A DNA stretch of 64,000 nucleotides from Osmia lignaria lignaria (Eukaryota > Arthropoda > Insecta > Hymenoptera > Megachilidae). The notes under the pieces are model-generated. The model had not been told where the DNA came from and did not search any database. It worked only from the letters and a program-made list of their open reading frames with translations. This document shows, piece after piece, positions 36,325-49,312 of this stretch. Location: NCBI RefSeq assembly GCF_051020975.1, contig NC_135035.1:6262001-6326000 (forward strand), read 5' to 3'. The stretch's first letter is position 1. Every line of letters starts with the position of its first letter. The position numbers were made by a program, and so were the translations under genes.

Positions 36325-38244
36325 GGTTCTCGGTCCCTTCAACTCCGCGAAAACCTTCTTCCATCCTGCTGCAGCGAATATACATATAATAAAGTAAAGT
36401 CAGCCACCGGCGGCTCCGGCCAACCCGGCCGAAAGGACTTTATTCAGTAACTAGCGATTCATGCGAAATCGCGAATCCGTTTCTGCCCGGCTTCGCTTCA
36501 ACCTGCCCCTTCCTTCCAACATTTCCTTTTCCCCTGCCTTTCCGCGCGGCTTCTTTTCTCTATTTCCCCCTCGTTTCCTATCGAGTTCGACACATTTCGC
36601 TTCCTTTTTGTCGACCTGCAACGATCTATCGATTTCGATCTGCGAAACGAGCAGGAGGAAACAAGAAGCGTCGATTCCTTTGAAATCTCCTGAGATTCAA
36701 TGGATTGTTTACTCCGAACGGTAGCACTCGAAAATCGTCAGCCGGTCCAGAGTGGAGGGTTTAAACAAATCGCCCTGTTGGACAAACGATTGAACGCTCT
36801 TTTCCTAATGCAGAGGAAAGTGTATCGCAGCGGGTGGCAAATATACGCATTATGCAGATCGATGGGAAATAGCACCCTAACGAAAGGTGATGGTGGAACT
36901 GTGTCCCTTATTTTTCTCGATGCTGATCGAATTCTTTTAAAATATAACATGACGATGAACTTCGAAGGTGTCGAAAGCAACTCTCGATGATTGGTTGAAA
37001 ATGATTCGAAATGATCATCGAGAAGAATATTAGGAAATTTGCGTAGCTGATGACGCGGCTATTTCTCGGTTGCATTTCGTCCCGGGGCCCCTGGAGGGAA
37101 TTTTCAAGAGGCCCTGTCACGTTCACGTCTCGCGGATACGTAGACGATAAAGAGGGGCAGAGGGTGGCGGTCGGTTGCTTTGCTAGAACGAGAAGAAGCC
37201 GAAGCCGTGGGGGGAGAAGAAGAGTTTTCGCCGCATTCGGTACTCCTCCGGCTTGGAAATATTTCCGAGGATTCAGCGAGTTTATTAAGGCTATTCAGAG
37301 CGCGTCTGCCTCTGAGACAGCATTGTGGATACAATTTAGTCTTATTCATCCCTTCGCGGATGTCTAAATATTTTCAACCCCCATCCCACCCTACCGTCTT
37401 TCTTTCCTCTCTCCCTTTCTGGGTCGTCCTCTTCTGACTCTCGTTTCTCTTTCTACCCGGCTTCTATGGGACTTACCCTGGCGCCGCGTCGTGTACCCTC
37501 CTGCCATTCCCGGCTACATTTGCCTTCCTTCCACCTGCTGTTGAAGGACACGAATCCTTTGAGTCCTTCAACGCGAATTTCCTTCAACGCGAATTCCTTA
37601 CATTCCTGCCCGTAAGTCGTGGAACTACTCGTAAATTCGTAAAAGATGAATTGATGAGAGATTTTCTGTCTCTCTGCCATTCGAAAACGATAAATGTCTG
37701 ATAGGGGAAATGAATTTGTCGAGAAGCAATTACCAAAGCACGCGGTTTCGTGTCGATAGGTCGATCGAAAAAAAGAAAATAAAAAGAGGAAGTCACTACG
37801 GAGCGACATCGGTTCGATCTTGGACAGTCGAAAGGTTTCACCGTCTTCCTCGGCTATTCTAAAGCGTTCAACCAAAGCCGATGCTTCTCGTTCCGTCTCT
37901 GTTCACCGGGTGAAATTAATTTTCCAACCCTCCTTGTTCCTCTCCCTCCGTTTCCTCTGGCCCCTTTCTCTTCCTCGTTGGTCTCGCTTGAAGCACGGTT
38001 GCGATGAATCCTTCGACATCAAACGATTCTTTCTCGAGGCGCGGCTCTCGTCGGCCATTGTCGCGGTGGATAACGCGTTATGTAAAGCGGGTTCTCTTCC
38101 TCCCTCCGTTCCTGGACAGTTTCGCACAGTCCCGGACAATCAAAGGAATCCTATCTTCGTCCAACAATACCACGACCCTCGCCTGGCCGATAGCTTTGTG
38201 GTGTCTCTTCGTCTAACATCCACCACGACGATGACGATGCCAAC

Positions 38245-38268
38245 ATCGTCGTCGTCGTCGTCGTCGTT
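38245..38268. repeat. (TCG)n trinucleotide repeat
   Basis: Eight consecutive TCG units, following a degenerate ACGATG stretch. Confidence 0.8.
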
Positions 38269-39349
38269 TAAATTTTGCGGGAACGTTGCTTCCTGGCCTC
38301 GTGCATCCCCTGCTTCCTATTTGTCGTTAACGATCGTGTTCCCTTTTCCTCGATGCTTTCAGAATCGAACAACTTTGCTTTAATCTCTGACACGGATTTT
38401 TCAAGTAAATTGCTTCTTCAGGAAAGACGATCGTCCACAATGTAAACGGGGTGAATACGTAAAGCTTGCAAAATTTGATTACAAATCCAGCCTTGGATTA
38501 ATTTGGATAATGTTTCAGCGAAGATTAAATCTTCTCCTCGTGTAATCTTTCCGCTCGACCGCAAAGTTGTCGAGCAGAGTAGTAAGAAAAGCCCCGTCGA
38601 TGATCAAGAAAGTCGAAATATCAGAAAAATGAAAACCCAGACGTACCCGCGGCTCCCTGTGTCTCCCCCTCTTCTAGTCCGAGGGAAGGACTCTGAGGAT
38701 CCCGCCACTCTTTGAGTCACTCTCGCTTCTCGCATTGTTTACAGAGTGATGAGTCTTCACACTGGCGCGAGTGCGCCTCTGTCTTTCTCCCTTTTCTCTC
38801 GATCCGTCTCCCTCGGTCCCATTTCATTCCATTCTTCCGCGTTCCCGCCATTGTTCCGTCGTTCCTTTTATACGGAATAAAGTATCAAGCGGCCTGGCAC
38901 AATGTACCCCTGTCTTTCTGGGTTCCCTTTATCTCTTTCTCTCCTCCGACCGCCCACACCCCCCCAAGCCCCCGCTCTTCCACCCCTTTCGCGAAATCTT
39001 TGTGCTATCGTCATTCCTCCCGCAGCGCAGCAAGATCGCTTTGAACGTCGCCGATCGTTTCTCGTTCATCAAACGATGGGCCTGAAAAGGACGTTTCCGT
39101 TGCCACGAACGCGATGAGCAAACCGAACCTTCCTATACCGTGCGAGCTCCTTTCATTTCTGCTGATTTTATTCCGTTCGATCCATTGCGCGGGGGTGGAA
39201 AGGGTAGAATATATCGATGGTAACCCGTGTTTGTCGTATGAGATCAAAATGAAAGGGTTGAATGCTGGAAGGGTTAAGTACCTGAATCTGTAGGAAGAAA
39301 AATAGAATAACGATACGTTGTAAACACTAGAGATGAAATATTTGAAAAA

Positions 39350-39785
39350 TACAGTGAATGGTCAAATTATTAGACCCATAATATGAAAAGTAGATTCTTT
39401 GTGTTTGTGTAGAAATAGAGCCACGGTTTTAAGGATTTTACGTTGAACGATTTTTAATCTATAATTCTCCAGTAATAATATACAAAATAATACTTATAAA
39501 AATAAACAAATACATTTAAAAGATTACTGCTTCAATTCTTTTCATTTTGATTGCTTTATTTCTAGCCCATACTTCTATCAATTGACATTTATTACCAATA
39601 ATAAATGTTCCTACAAATTTTCGATGGGGTTGAGGTTCGGAGAATTTCCAGGCCAGTCAAGAACTTTCACTTTTTTCAACAAAAACTCCATTTAACTAGG
39701 TTTTCAGTTAAGAATTTATCAATTTATGCGACTGGCTGGAATAATTTGATCAGCCACAGTAGGTATATTTTGAGAATTTTTCAGT
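39350..39785 (-). pseudogene. Tc1-like transposase remnant, 3' half
   Basis: Read on the minus strand, 39610-39670 translates as LDWPGNSPNLNPIENL, the C-terminal DD34E signature of Tc1 transposases that carries the final catalytic Glu. Flanking segments such as INKFLTENLVKW can be followed only by changing frame, so the copy is frameshifted and dead. The terminal repeat is present at the other end (CAGTGAATGGTCAAATTATT from 39352, next to a TA). The 5' half, with the first two catalytic Asp residues and the other terminal repeat, is missing. Confidence 0.8.
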
Positions 39786-39791
39786 TCTTAA

Positions 39792-40003
39792 CACGTCGAA
39801 CGCTATGGGGGTCACTGGTGACCGGCTCTGCAATTTACACACGCCTGAATAATTAAAAGAAAATAGAAAAACATTATTTTAAGTAATATTGCTATGGTAC
39901 AAATAATGTGAAACGGCTTGAAATTTGAAATTTGAAAATTAATTATTACTGTTCTTAGTAATTACAGCAAAAAATGCCTAATTTCACTGTGGCGTTCAAC
40001 GTG
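39792..40003. mobile_element. piggyBac-type MITE (TTAA target)
   Basis: A 212 bp element between two TTAA sites (39788-39791 and 40004-40007). Terminal repeats CACGTCGAACGCTA and, inverted at the right end, CACGTTGAACGCCA. TTAA duplication and CAC-type ends are piggyBac hallmarks. Non-coding. Confidence 0.75.
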
Positions 40004-41189
40004 TTAACTGATAAAAGGACACAGGGTAAAGGTTCGGTGTTTAAATTCAGCTCTCGTGACGCGTAACGTCTCGCAACATCTTCACGTCGAAAGAACTCAC
40101 CCTCTCCAGCACCCTTTCTTCATCTTTGCGATATCTTCCCGGATCCGTGGCCGCGCACAAGGTAGAGGATCCTCCTTCCGTTCTTTCGGTTTCACCGTGC
40201 TATTTGCTAATAAGAGTCTTTTCAAGTCGCGTCTAGTCTCGTCGAAAGGCGGCGCGGCGTCGGCATCGGCGTCGACGCGGGCGTACAATTTGCGCGATTT
40301 AATGCAACTTGAATGCCGGTATTAATTAACAGTCGGCTCCATTCACGCGCTCAAGTCGCGCCGTCGGTTTATTCTTATCTTCTGGATAGCCTCTTTCTTG
40401 GTTTCCAAAGCGCGGGAACTCGTTGCTTTGATTTCATTCGCTTCCTTTCTTCTTATTCCTGAAGCACCGTGGAAGACGATTCGAGGTATTGACCTTGCAG
40501 ATGATCGCCGGAAGCGCGCGATTCTTTCGCTCTTGATTTCGAGGGTGTGCCCGAAGAGAGTAGTCGGGCAAAGGTTAGAATTAAAATTCACGCGTAGAAT
40601 AGTCGACGTGTAATTGCATTTATCGTTTCGCTTAATAACCTTGCTAACCGACGCCCTGTCGGGCAACAAAAGGAAGGGGAGCGGAGTCGCGTTTCGAAGT
40701 CATCCCCAGGGATGACTCGAACGTATCCACAGTCACGCAGGGGTGGCCCGAAGGGTGTAAAGGGACCGGGCACGCGAGCAATGAAAGTCAAACTTGATCG
40801 ATGTAACGGAGACAGGAAAAGGTAATAGCCTGAAGGCTGATTTCTGTTCTTTCGGGGAGGCTCGTTCGTTAGAGGCGAAATAAATCCTGTCACCTGTTCG
40901 CGGCTCGCTCCTCGTCGCCGTCGCGGTCTTCGACGCGGGACGGTCGTTAATTGTATCGAACGCGTGCGATCTTCGAAGCCTAGTGTCAATTGAACCCCAC
41001 TCGAGCGTAAGTGGGTGATCGGGGTACGAATAACGAAAGGAAGAATCGCGGAATGAAAGGGCTACGGGGTGCGGGAGAAAGATAGCTGGAGCCGTGAAGA
41101 AAGGGGGTGGGAGAAAGAGGAACTCTGAAGAGACGACGCACACGACGTCGGGGCGCCCGTGCCGGTACATTCACGTACACGACGCTGCG

Positions 41190-41277
41190 TGACGTCACCG
41201 CATTGTTAGACGAGCAAGCATTGTAGTCACTATTGTGAGTCTCCGCCATTATTCTAAGACAATCGTCCGACACAATG
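41190..41277. promoter_or_regulatory. CRE palindrome with three Sox cores
   Basis: A full TGACGTCA cAMP-response element at 41190-41197 is followed by CATTGT at 41201 and 41219, a TATTGTG at about 41231 and ACAATG at 41272. CREB/ATF and Sox motifs packed in 88 bp suggest a compact enhancer or promoter. Confidence 0.4.
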
Positions 41278-41835
41278 AGACAGACGGGAGGATGAGCAGG
41301 GAAGCGGCCGATCTTTCTCTCTCTCTCTCTACCAGCTCTTATTCCTTTTCTTTTTCCTTCCCTTATCCATCTTTCTACGCGAAGCTACTTCTCGCCCGGT
41401 ACTTTCTACCCCTCTTCTGGCTGATGTTCGCGAAGTAGACGATCTTCCTCTTCAACCCCCTCCGTCGATAGTTGCATTTTTGATTCGCGGTGAGAATTGC
41501 ACCGGGTCTCGATGATTAAGACTCTGAATTAAGAATGTCAATTAAGAATTGAAGGAAAATCATGGTGGTTCTCCGGTAATTAAGGAAAACGCGCGCGAAA
41601 ATGTAATAGAGAGAATAACTCGAACGAGTGACGGCAGAGTGGTCGTCTAATCGAGTCAGCGCAATTAAACAAAGTCGTCCCGCGAGGTCGCGACATTCGC
41701 GGATAGCTTTCCCCTCTCTCGCCCTCTCGTGCGCTCGATTCTCTTCAACTTTCCCTCTCTCTCTCGCTCTGTCTCCCGTTCTTTGCGGCTCGTCGTGGAA
41801 GTGCAGGGGATGAAAGGAGAACAAGAGAAGTACAG

Positions 41836-41908
41836 ACAATAGATTCGGCTCGCCGGTGTGTTGGTGGCGCTGTATTGTCGCCCGGCATTGTTGCGGCCCG
41901 GTTATTGT
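41836..41908. promoter_or_regulatory. ACAAT-type Sox site cluster
   Basis: ACAATA (41836), TATTGT (41873), CATTGT (41886) and TATTGTG (about 41903) within 73 bp of otherwise GC-rich DNA. Confidence 0.35.
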
Positions 41909-42153
41909 GTCGCTGTTTTGTGACCGATCGCAAGGTGGCGTGCCTCGTGTGCACGAACCAACCACCCCGGCCACGATCGTTAGGCACGTTCGCGATTATT
42001 CGGAGGAACGATCGTTCGACGATAAACCGGCCTCGAAAGTCGCCTTACCCCCTCACCCGGAAGGTCGTCGCGGAACGAGCGACACAAAAGTTTGCGGATC
42101 CAGCTTTTCTTCTATTGACGAGTCTCGTGGAACAAATGATAGAAAAGTCGCGG

Positions 42154-42178
42154 GGAGAGAGAGAGAGAGAGAGAGAGT
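42154..42178. repeat. (GA)n microsatellite
   Basis: Uninterrupted GA dinucleotides, about 12 units; potential GAGA-factor binding. Confidence 0.8.
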
Positions 42179-43481
42179 TGGAAATATCGTTGATTCTTTT
42201 TACTTGAGAAAGGCCGAGTTCGTTGTACCCTTGTTTCGTCGGATGGAAATCGAAGAATTCGCTGGACGAAAGATATTTTCTGCTAATTAGCTATGAAAGA
42301 GGTACAAGAGGAGGTGGGTGGGTGTTGGTAGAGCTAGATAAGCCGGTGGATAGAGATAGGTAAAAGAGGAGCGGACACGGTGGTTGTCCTAAGGCTGTAA
42401 AGTAAGGCGACCGCGTCGCGCATCCTTAGAGTGGCTGCACTTTGAGCGCGCAACGCGCTGGTGTGCCGTTGCTGCTGCAGGCGGCGTAAAGAAGACGCAT
42501 TGTGAGGCCGGTGCACGGCATTCACGGGAATGAATGCGCCCTCTGGAGCGACACAGTCTCAGATGTAAGACACAAGAAGCATAAAAGAGTTGCCATTATG
42601 CGAAGCTTAAATAACAGGCGCGCGCTGGCGAACGAGCGAGCGAGCTGGCGCACACCGAGGCTCGTTTAAACACGGACGCCTGGCTATCCGTGTAAGCCGG
42701 CACACAAAGAAGCAGCTGTATTCTACGGCCGAGGAATTTCTATGGACTGTTTGTGGCGCTGCTGCCTTGTACGGCCACTTCTGTCCTCGGTGGCCCGCTC
42801 TTTTCCCTCTTCAAAACTTCTCTTTCCTCTCCTCGCGATTCTTCTTTTTCCTCATCCTCTTCTCTTCTGCCCACCTCCACCTCCTTCGACTCTTCTTTCT
42901 CCTTCGTTTCTTGCCGCGCTTTTCTCTGCCTTTTCCGGCCTCCTCCTTCGGCTTTCTTTCTTTCCTTTCTTTCCGACGACTCGAGTCCGCTTGCTTTCTT
43001 AACGCGGAAGAACGACAGTGCCGCGATCCTCGCAGACGTCGTCGAGACGTATTTTTCACCGAGAGAAGAAACGACAGGTTCACTTTCTTGTTCTCCATCT
43101 AACCGTGCGTCCTCTTCTTGTAACGGCAGCCGCGTTAAATGCTAATTATTGGAGGGCGTCGCTAGAAGACACCGAGATCCTTTACAAAAGAGGAGTTGCA
43201 TCGCGAGAGAGCAACTTCCGCCAGACGATGCTCGTCGTTTACGCGTTTTCATCGGTAAAGACTTTGTTAAATAGGTTTTAATCGTGCTGATTTGTAGACG
43301 CGAGAATCGAGGGTTGGAAAAGGGTGTTTCGGATTAAGTGTGGCATAATTTAACACTAGAATTACCAAAGGGGTCAAAATGACTTGTTTCAAGTTTCTTA
43401 ATTTAATTTATAAATTCTGTCAGGGTGTTTTTGCTGGAATGTATGTTGGCTATTGTCGAGATAAAGAATGGATATATACAT

Positions 43482-43917
43482 GGTGTCCCATTTAAACTGA
43501 TACAAAGCTCTTATTCCGTAACTATTAACCCTTTTGCTACCACGATCCCCAAATAGGGATTTGAATATATATATATTTTTTTATCACTTGCAATAGGATT
43601 ATATTAAATAAAATGTTAAATAAAAATATCAAAAGTAAAAATTTGGCAGTTAATGGGTTAATGATAGAAAAACTTGTTGATATGGAAACGCTAGGAACGA
43701 CAGACCCAAAGAATAACCGCTGTGGCACATTCTTGAGAAGTATTAATACATTAAAAAACAAAACTTGACCATCGTATCTCTTAAACTAATAATGCAAAAG
43801 ATTTTTCACTTTGACCAAAACAGAGGCCCCCTTTTCCATTGCAATTTCAATATCAACAATTTTTTGTATCATTAATAGTTACGGAATAAGAGCTCTGTAT
43901 CAGTTTAAATGGGGCAT
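43482..43917. mobile_element. Inverted-repeat element nested in the piggyBac-type element
   Basis: Arms starting GGTGTCCCATTTAAACTGAT and, inverted at the right end, GATGCCCCATTTAAACTGAT, continuing through AGCTCTTATTCCGTAACTA. The GTGTCCC-type start resembles mariner-derived MITEs, but no TA duplication is secure. Confidence 0.7.
43529..43657. mobile_element. Innermost TTAA-flanked insertion
   Basis: Lies between TTAA at 43525-43528 and TTAA at 43658-43661, with imperfect inverted ends (CCCTTTTGCTACC against CCCATTAACTGCC). Removing it together with one TTAA joins CTATTAA to TGATAGAAAAAC, which then matches the opposite arm of the surrounding palindrome (CTATTAATGATACAAAAAA). This shows it inserted secondarily. 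Confidence 0.75.
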
Positions 43918-46900
43918 CAGTTTAAATATTTCATCTCGTATTTATTTAATTTTCTGTATTATTTTCAACTTAGAAATTAGTGTGCATCAAACGTCGGTAG
44001 TTCTAGTGTTAAACGAGGCATAGTTTACGACAAACACCGAATTGCTCTGGCGTTGTCTTTATAAAAAATGAGCCTATTTTTTGACTATTTTGACTATTGC
44101 TTGTGCTCTTCAAACAAGTAAAGGTAAACGAATACGCGACTAATTTGTTGTGTGTTTCTTTTCGAATCAAAGTGTAATTCACCCTCGTGACCGGTTTGTT
44201 AAAGCGATTGAACGCTAATTTTCTTTAAATCTTATCCTATATTAATTAAATTAATATTAATTATTTGCACCTTCCTTTTCTCTGCTAAGTTAACCAGCGT
44301 TATTGCCTAGGAAAAAAAAAATTCTCTACGCGCAACAAAGGGTGTTTATTCGCAAAAATAGTTTGGATAAAAATGTATTAGCAATTTGTTCGATATAGAA
44401 ATTTCAATAGATCGGTCGGGGCAGCGATGCGAGAGCTGTCTGATTCAGGGCAAGTAGAAACAACAGGTGCACGCCAGACGAGCGGGCTGGTAACACCGAG
44501 CTTTCGATCCCTCCAACCCCTTGACTCGCAACCCCTCCAGAACTCGCGGTTATGTCAGGCGTTGGCCTCTGGCATTGCGGTAGGTTCCACGCGTTACCCT
44601 CGTCCCTGATCTCCGCTCCGATCCCTCTGGTTTATTCTGCATAGCGGTTACTCGCTGCTGTTTCATCCCTCCGCTCGATAACCCGATCAGTTTCCCTTAA
44701 CCCATTCCTCCACGTGGTTAACCCTTTCGAGGTAAACACGACGATCGAACGATCGAAAATTCAATATAATTTCTGTTATTTCTGCATTGGATCGGGGAAA
44801 ATTATTATCAATTTTGTTTCTGCCGCTAGAAAAGTGTCCGAGCGGTTGGTATTGTTTGAAACTTAAAATAACCCACATAGAAGCATGCAGGTGTCTCTTT
44901 TTCGTAGCCTGTATGCCGACGGACGAGTCGATGGTGTAATGTGGGTGGTGGATCGGGTAGGTGCGCGCGCCCTTATTCGACTCTTTTGTCTAGGCGTCCA
45001 TTCTCTGGCACATTATCAGGCCTATTGTCCCTCACATTGTTACCCCTACCCCGTCGTCTCATTGTTTTGCAATTTCCCCCACTTAACCGATACGACCGCC
45101 CCGCCAACATCCCTTTCCTCGCTTCTCCTTCCCGTTCTTCCCGTAGCTACCCCTATTCCTCCGCTTTCGCTTGCCCCATTGCACCCGCTCCTTTCCTCTA
45201 TCGCGCCGCTTCGACCTCTCCTCGTCGTTTCGTGTACCTTGAAAAGCTAACGAGAAGTTCGTTGTCTCCTCTGCCGGAAACGCTGTCCAAGTGCACGTAT
45301 GGGGAAAAACGGAAGGGAACGTCGTCGCCCTCGCGGTTCCTGCGGACCCAGATTACACGGGATACGGTTCAACATCCCTGGAAATTCGAGACACATTGTC
45401 GGACGCGTTTTTCTTCGCAAACGTATTAATTCTAACGGCACGTTTGACGTGGGGTGTCGAAGCGTAGCGAGACGACTGTTTCGAATGGGATCGGAAAGAG
45501 ACGGGTGGAAAAAATGAGAGGCGAGCGTTGGATTCGCGGAGCGATTCGTCGACGCCAGCGTTGAAGGGAAAGTTTCGAAACGAGAATTTCAGTCACCGCA
45601 ACAAGCAGAAAGGACGGATGCCTGGAAAACAATAATTAGGAACGCCCGGTGCGCGAATCCGTACAACGTTCAGTCGAGAATATATTTCCGAGCTTTCAGC
45701 TCTCTCTCTTCCTTCCTCTTTCTCTCCCTCAAACCTCTGTGTCTTTCTCCTGGCTCTGGTGGCGCGCCACTCACCCCTCTGCCTGGAAGCCCTTGGAACT
45801 CCGTAAAATAGACAAAAGCTCCGCTGCCGAACAATTCGTCTATTCTACTGCGCGGTTACGAGCGAACGAGCTTCAGCGTATAACATATTCGCATGGACTC
45901 TCCTCCCCGCGTTTCCCACCCTTCCCGCACCCCATCATCCAGCACCACCGACGTGTCCTCCTCGTCCTGCTTTTCCTCGATCCCTTTTATCCGACGATCG
46001 TCCTTCGTCCTGTGCGTGTGACCGAGGACACTGGCATCCACACACGTCCGCCTGCACCTGTGTATACCTTTTCACCGCGCCGTACCATTCTGTCAGCGCA
46101 GTTTCCAACTTTTAACAGGTTCCTCTGTCGGCAGACCTGGCCATTCGCCTTGTTCTGACGATTCCAACCGACTCGTTTCGATTAGCCCATCTCCTCTCTG
46201 CGTTCGCGGACCACCGTTTCATCGTTTCTCCTTTTCTATCATTCCTCGCTTTCGTTCCTGCGGTACGAATCGCAGCGGAAAATCGGTTCCTCGAAAAGAT
46301 CGGACAGAGGGAAGAGTCGATTCGCGCGAACCTTCTCTCGCGAGCGGTATTGTACGGTCGGGGAGAAAAAAGGAGGAAGAGAAAAAGAATTGAAATTATT
46401 CCGGCACGCATTTAGGCTTTTTCTGCGGGGCAACGACAGCGCCGGTTAAATTTGCATCGGCAGCTTATTCAACGCCGTGAAATCTGGAAATCTCGAGCAG
46501 CCCCGTGGTGCAAGCTTTCCGCGAGAGGACTCGCATTGTACCAGTCGCATAGAATTCGCGGCACTGAATGCGCCTCCCTCGCGTCTCCTTCGCCCTGTTC
46601 GCTCCTTTTCTGTTTTCCTTTCTCCCTCTTGCACCGACGTCTTTTTGTTTCTCCCCTCTTTTCCCTCGATTTCTTTCTTTCTTTCTTTTTTTATTAGCGC
46701 TTATAATACGCAATATAGGTACAAATCCCGACGCGAGCGGCGAAAGATTAATAAGACTGACGCGAGGTATCGACGTTCGAATATAATGGCTCTGAACGAG
46801 CGTATCGGCCATTCGGATGGTATTTTCGTGACAGCGTCACGACGCCTCGTTTGTCACATTACGAGCCATCGACTTTTCCCCACCCGGACCGGCCCGACGC

Positions 46901-49312
46901 GACGTGGCGGTCCGCCGCGGCCGCGCGTGCAACGGAATTATGCAGCTCGATGCATAATTCCGTCGATGCTTTCGCGACTGCCCGCTAGCGTGCCCGCAAA
47001 CTCTCCTGATCTGCACGCCGATCAGCCTGTCGCGTGCGTCCTCGTCGCCTCGCGGTTTTGCTCCTAAGGCGAAATGGACGAGTTTCATCCGCGACGATAA
47101 GGGTTGAGAAACACCGGGGTGCAATGGTTCTTTGACGAATAGGAAAATTTCTCTTCGATATCTGGCGAGATTAAAAGGTTCGCGGTGAATTCTTGTTAGA
47201 CGAACGTCATCGAATCGAGCGTGAAATTCGACAAAGGTGGCAGGAGGGTAAGAAGGAAAGGGTAGATTTCGGGGGGGTGGTGGTTATGGTAGTGGTCTGG
47301 TAACAATAGGTCGGTGTGGTGGTGGTCGCCACAATGCTGGCTTGCCTGACTTCTTTGCGTGTCAAATGACTGAAAAGCCGTGGGGAGTGCACGGGTGGGG
47401 GTTGTGGGTGGACCAAGTGGATGGGGGTTGCAGGGCGGGTACACGGTGGTATGAAAGGCGTGCTTTGTTTGGAAACAATGCCGATACTCGGCTACATCCT
47501 CATCTCCATTCTTCGCCTTGACGCAGCGCCGCTCCGAAAAGGGTTGCCTTTATTCATCCCTGATTAAAGTTATAGGTTATTTTCGCTCTGTTTCACTGCG
47601 AAATACTTTCTAAGATTTTCACCGCCTCTGTCACCGAGATCTTCGAATTCAAACGAGATCTTTCGTCGTTGCTCGCCTAATTATCGCTTTACCGAGTAAA
47701 AAAAAAAAGACACGTTAGCGATCGATTAACCTTCATGGGACGTTGAAACGTTCCCCTGTGTTCTCCGGATATTGAAATTCAAATCAGAATCGGTGAAAAA
47801 AAAGAATCACCGTTCGTTCGAACAATTATCGAACACAACCCCCTAAATAATCCGAGCTTAATGGTCGAGCAACAAACGCATCTAATTCGGAAGAATAGAG
47901 TCGTCGTTGCACGTCGGACTTGCTCTGCCGGAAACTCGCCCCCAACCCCGGCGTTTTCTGGTTTCAAAGGCGAGGTAAGCCTGGCCCGTGCTGGCCGGGA
48001 GAGGAGACGTCGCCGAAGGAAAGCTCATAACAAACTATTGAAAAGCCAACGAATGAAAAATCAATGGCGGGTGGGCACGGGCCAGACCGGTCCGGGGACG
48101 GGGTATATATACGCGGGAGGGAAAGCTACAGGGTGGAAGTTGGGGGGGTGGTTTGGTGAATGGAATATTATTGGGGCATCCTTTCACGCGGACTCGACGG
48201 AGGCTAGAAGACCTCATCTGGCGAGCTGTATGGATGCCGTTCGCCCCGGCAATGCCGCCTATTGAACCGTTGCTTATGTATGTACGTATTTACACACGCG
48301 TGTGTGCACGTGTGTTCACGTACAAGGAGCTTGTTGCACACATCCGTCCCTGCGTTACTCTAACACCTCGTCGTTCTTTCTCTGTTCACCACGGTTCCGT
48401 ACACGTGTAGGAATATCTATAAATGCATGTACCACGGTCCGTTGGTGTGGGTGTAGGTTCTTACATTTCATGATTTATCACGCAGCTTTCAACGGGCCTC
48501 AAAGCGTCCTGAAAGCGCGCAGATTGATAAAAGAAATAATAGAGGACGCGAAATAGAGGGACTCGATCTGATACGAGGAAAGGGAGTGTGAGGGTGGTTC
48601 GCTCGGGGTAGGATAGAGAGGAAGGATCGAGAGAAAGAGGGAGAAACAGAGATTCCAAGGGTGGAACGATGAAACGACGAGAAGAAGAGGCGGAGGGGGG
48701 ATGTCGAACGTCGTTTCTGTGAAATAGGGGTGGTGGATCCTTTCGATACGCTTCAGCCCGCTTCCCTCCACCCTTTTTCCTACTCGATTGCGTGTCTTTA
48801 TACTCAACTGGCACGCGGGCATCCCTGTTCGCTGCCTCGTCTCGTGCCACGTGCGCCTCGATATTCTTCCGGGGTAAACAATATTCCTTTCATTCTTCGT
48901 CGCAACCTTTTCACCGTGATTAATGCTTGTCTTCGTTCTGAAAAAAGAAACAACACCATAGACGTCGTACCTAATTTCGATATCCTATTTAAGGATTTCT
49001 GAATCAATCTTTCGCCCCACCCGTGTCAAAGGTTAATTGTTTCGAAAGAAGACGTTTGTCTTGTGGTTCGCGTGCGACGAGAATGTGTCGACGCACGAAG
49101 ACGGGATGAAAAGGGGTTGCGTGGGTGGCGTAGGGTAGAAAGCGCGGGGCTTGGGAAGCCGGAAAGTTGCAAATGGGATGAAAGGGGACGGCAGTTGGAG
49201 CGAGAGATAGAGAGGAAAGAGGGGAAAGACAAAAGGGGTGGTAGAGAACTGTGAATCCCGTGGCAGCATTGTCACTCCATTCGCCGGGGTTGCAAAGCCG
49301 GGGCGGTTCCGA

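Larger units (their letters stand above)
34681..39349. other. GC-rich non-coding region
   Basis: No supported gene. Contains a poly(C) run (36311-36324), pyrimidine islands (37370-37440, 38760-39000) and six or so Sox cores (36231, 38056, 38437, 38732, 38849, 38899). A plausible mix of intron or intergenic DNA. Confidence 0.45.
40008..43349. other. GC-rich non-coding region with regulatory-looking islands
   Basis: No supported gene. Holds the CRE/Sox island at 41190-41277, the Sox island at 41836-41908, a GA dinucleotide run (42154-42178) and strong pyrimidine islands (42770-43000). Open frames on both strands are composition artefacts. Confidence 0.45.
43354..44008. mobile_element. piggyBac-type element carrying nested insertions
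   Basis: Flanked by TTAA at 43350-43353 and 44009-44012. Ends CACTAGAATTACC and, inverted, CACTAGAACTACC (13 bp, one mismatch). No transposase is visible. The interior is largely occupied by a second inverted-repeat element (43482-43917), which is itself interrupted by a third, TTAA-flanked one (43529-43657). Confidence 0.8.

Noticed and set aside
41214..41237. A stretch resembling mature miR-33 (GCATTGTAGTC followed by ATTGT)
   Set aside because: The seed is changed (AGCATTG instead of TGCATTG), the 3' part has an insertion, and no complementary arm forming a precursor hairpin is visible. It is better explained as adjacent Sox cores.
46477..47067. A 196-codon plus-strand frame
   Set aside because: Low-complexity Ser/Phe/Leu/Arg content from a pyrimidine island; no domain.
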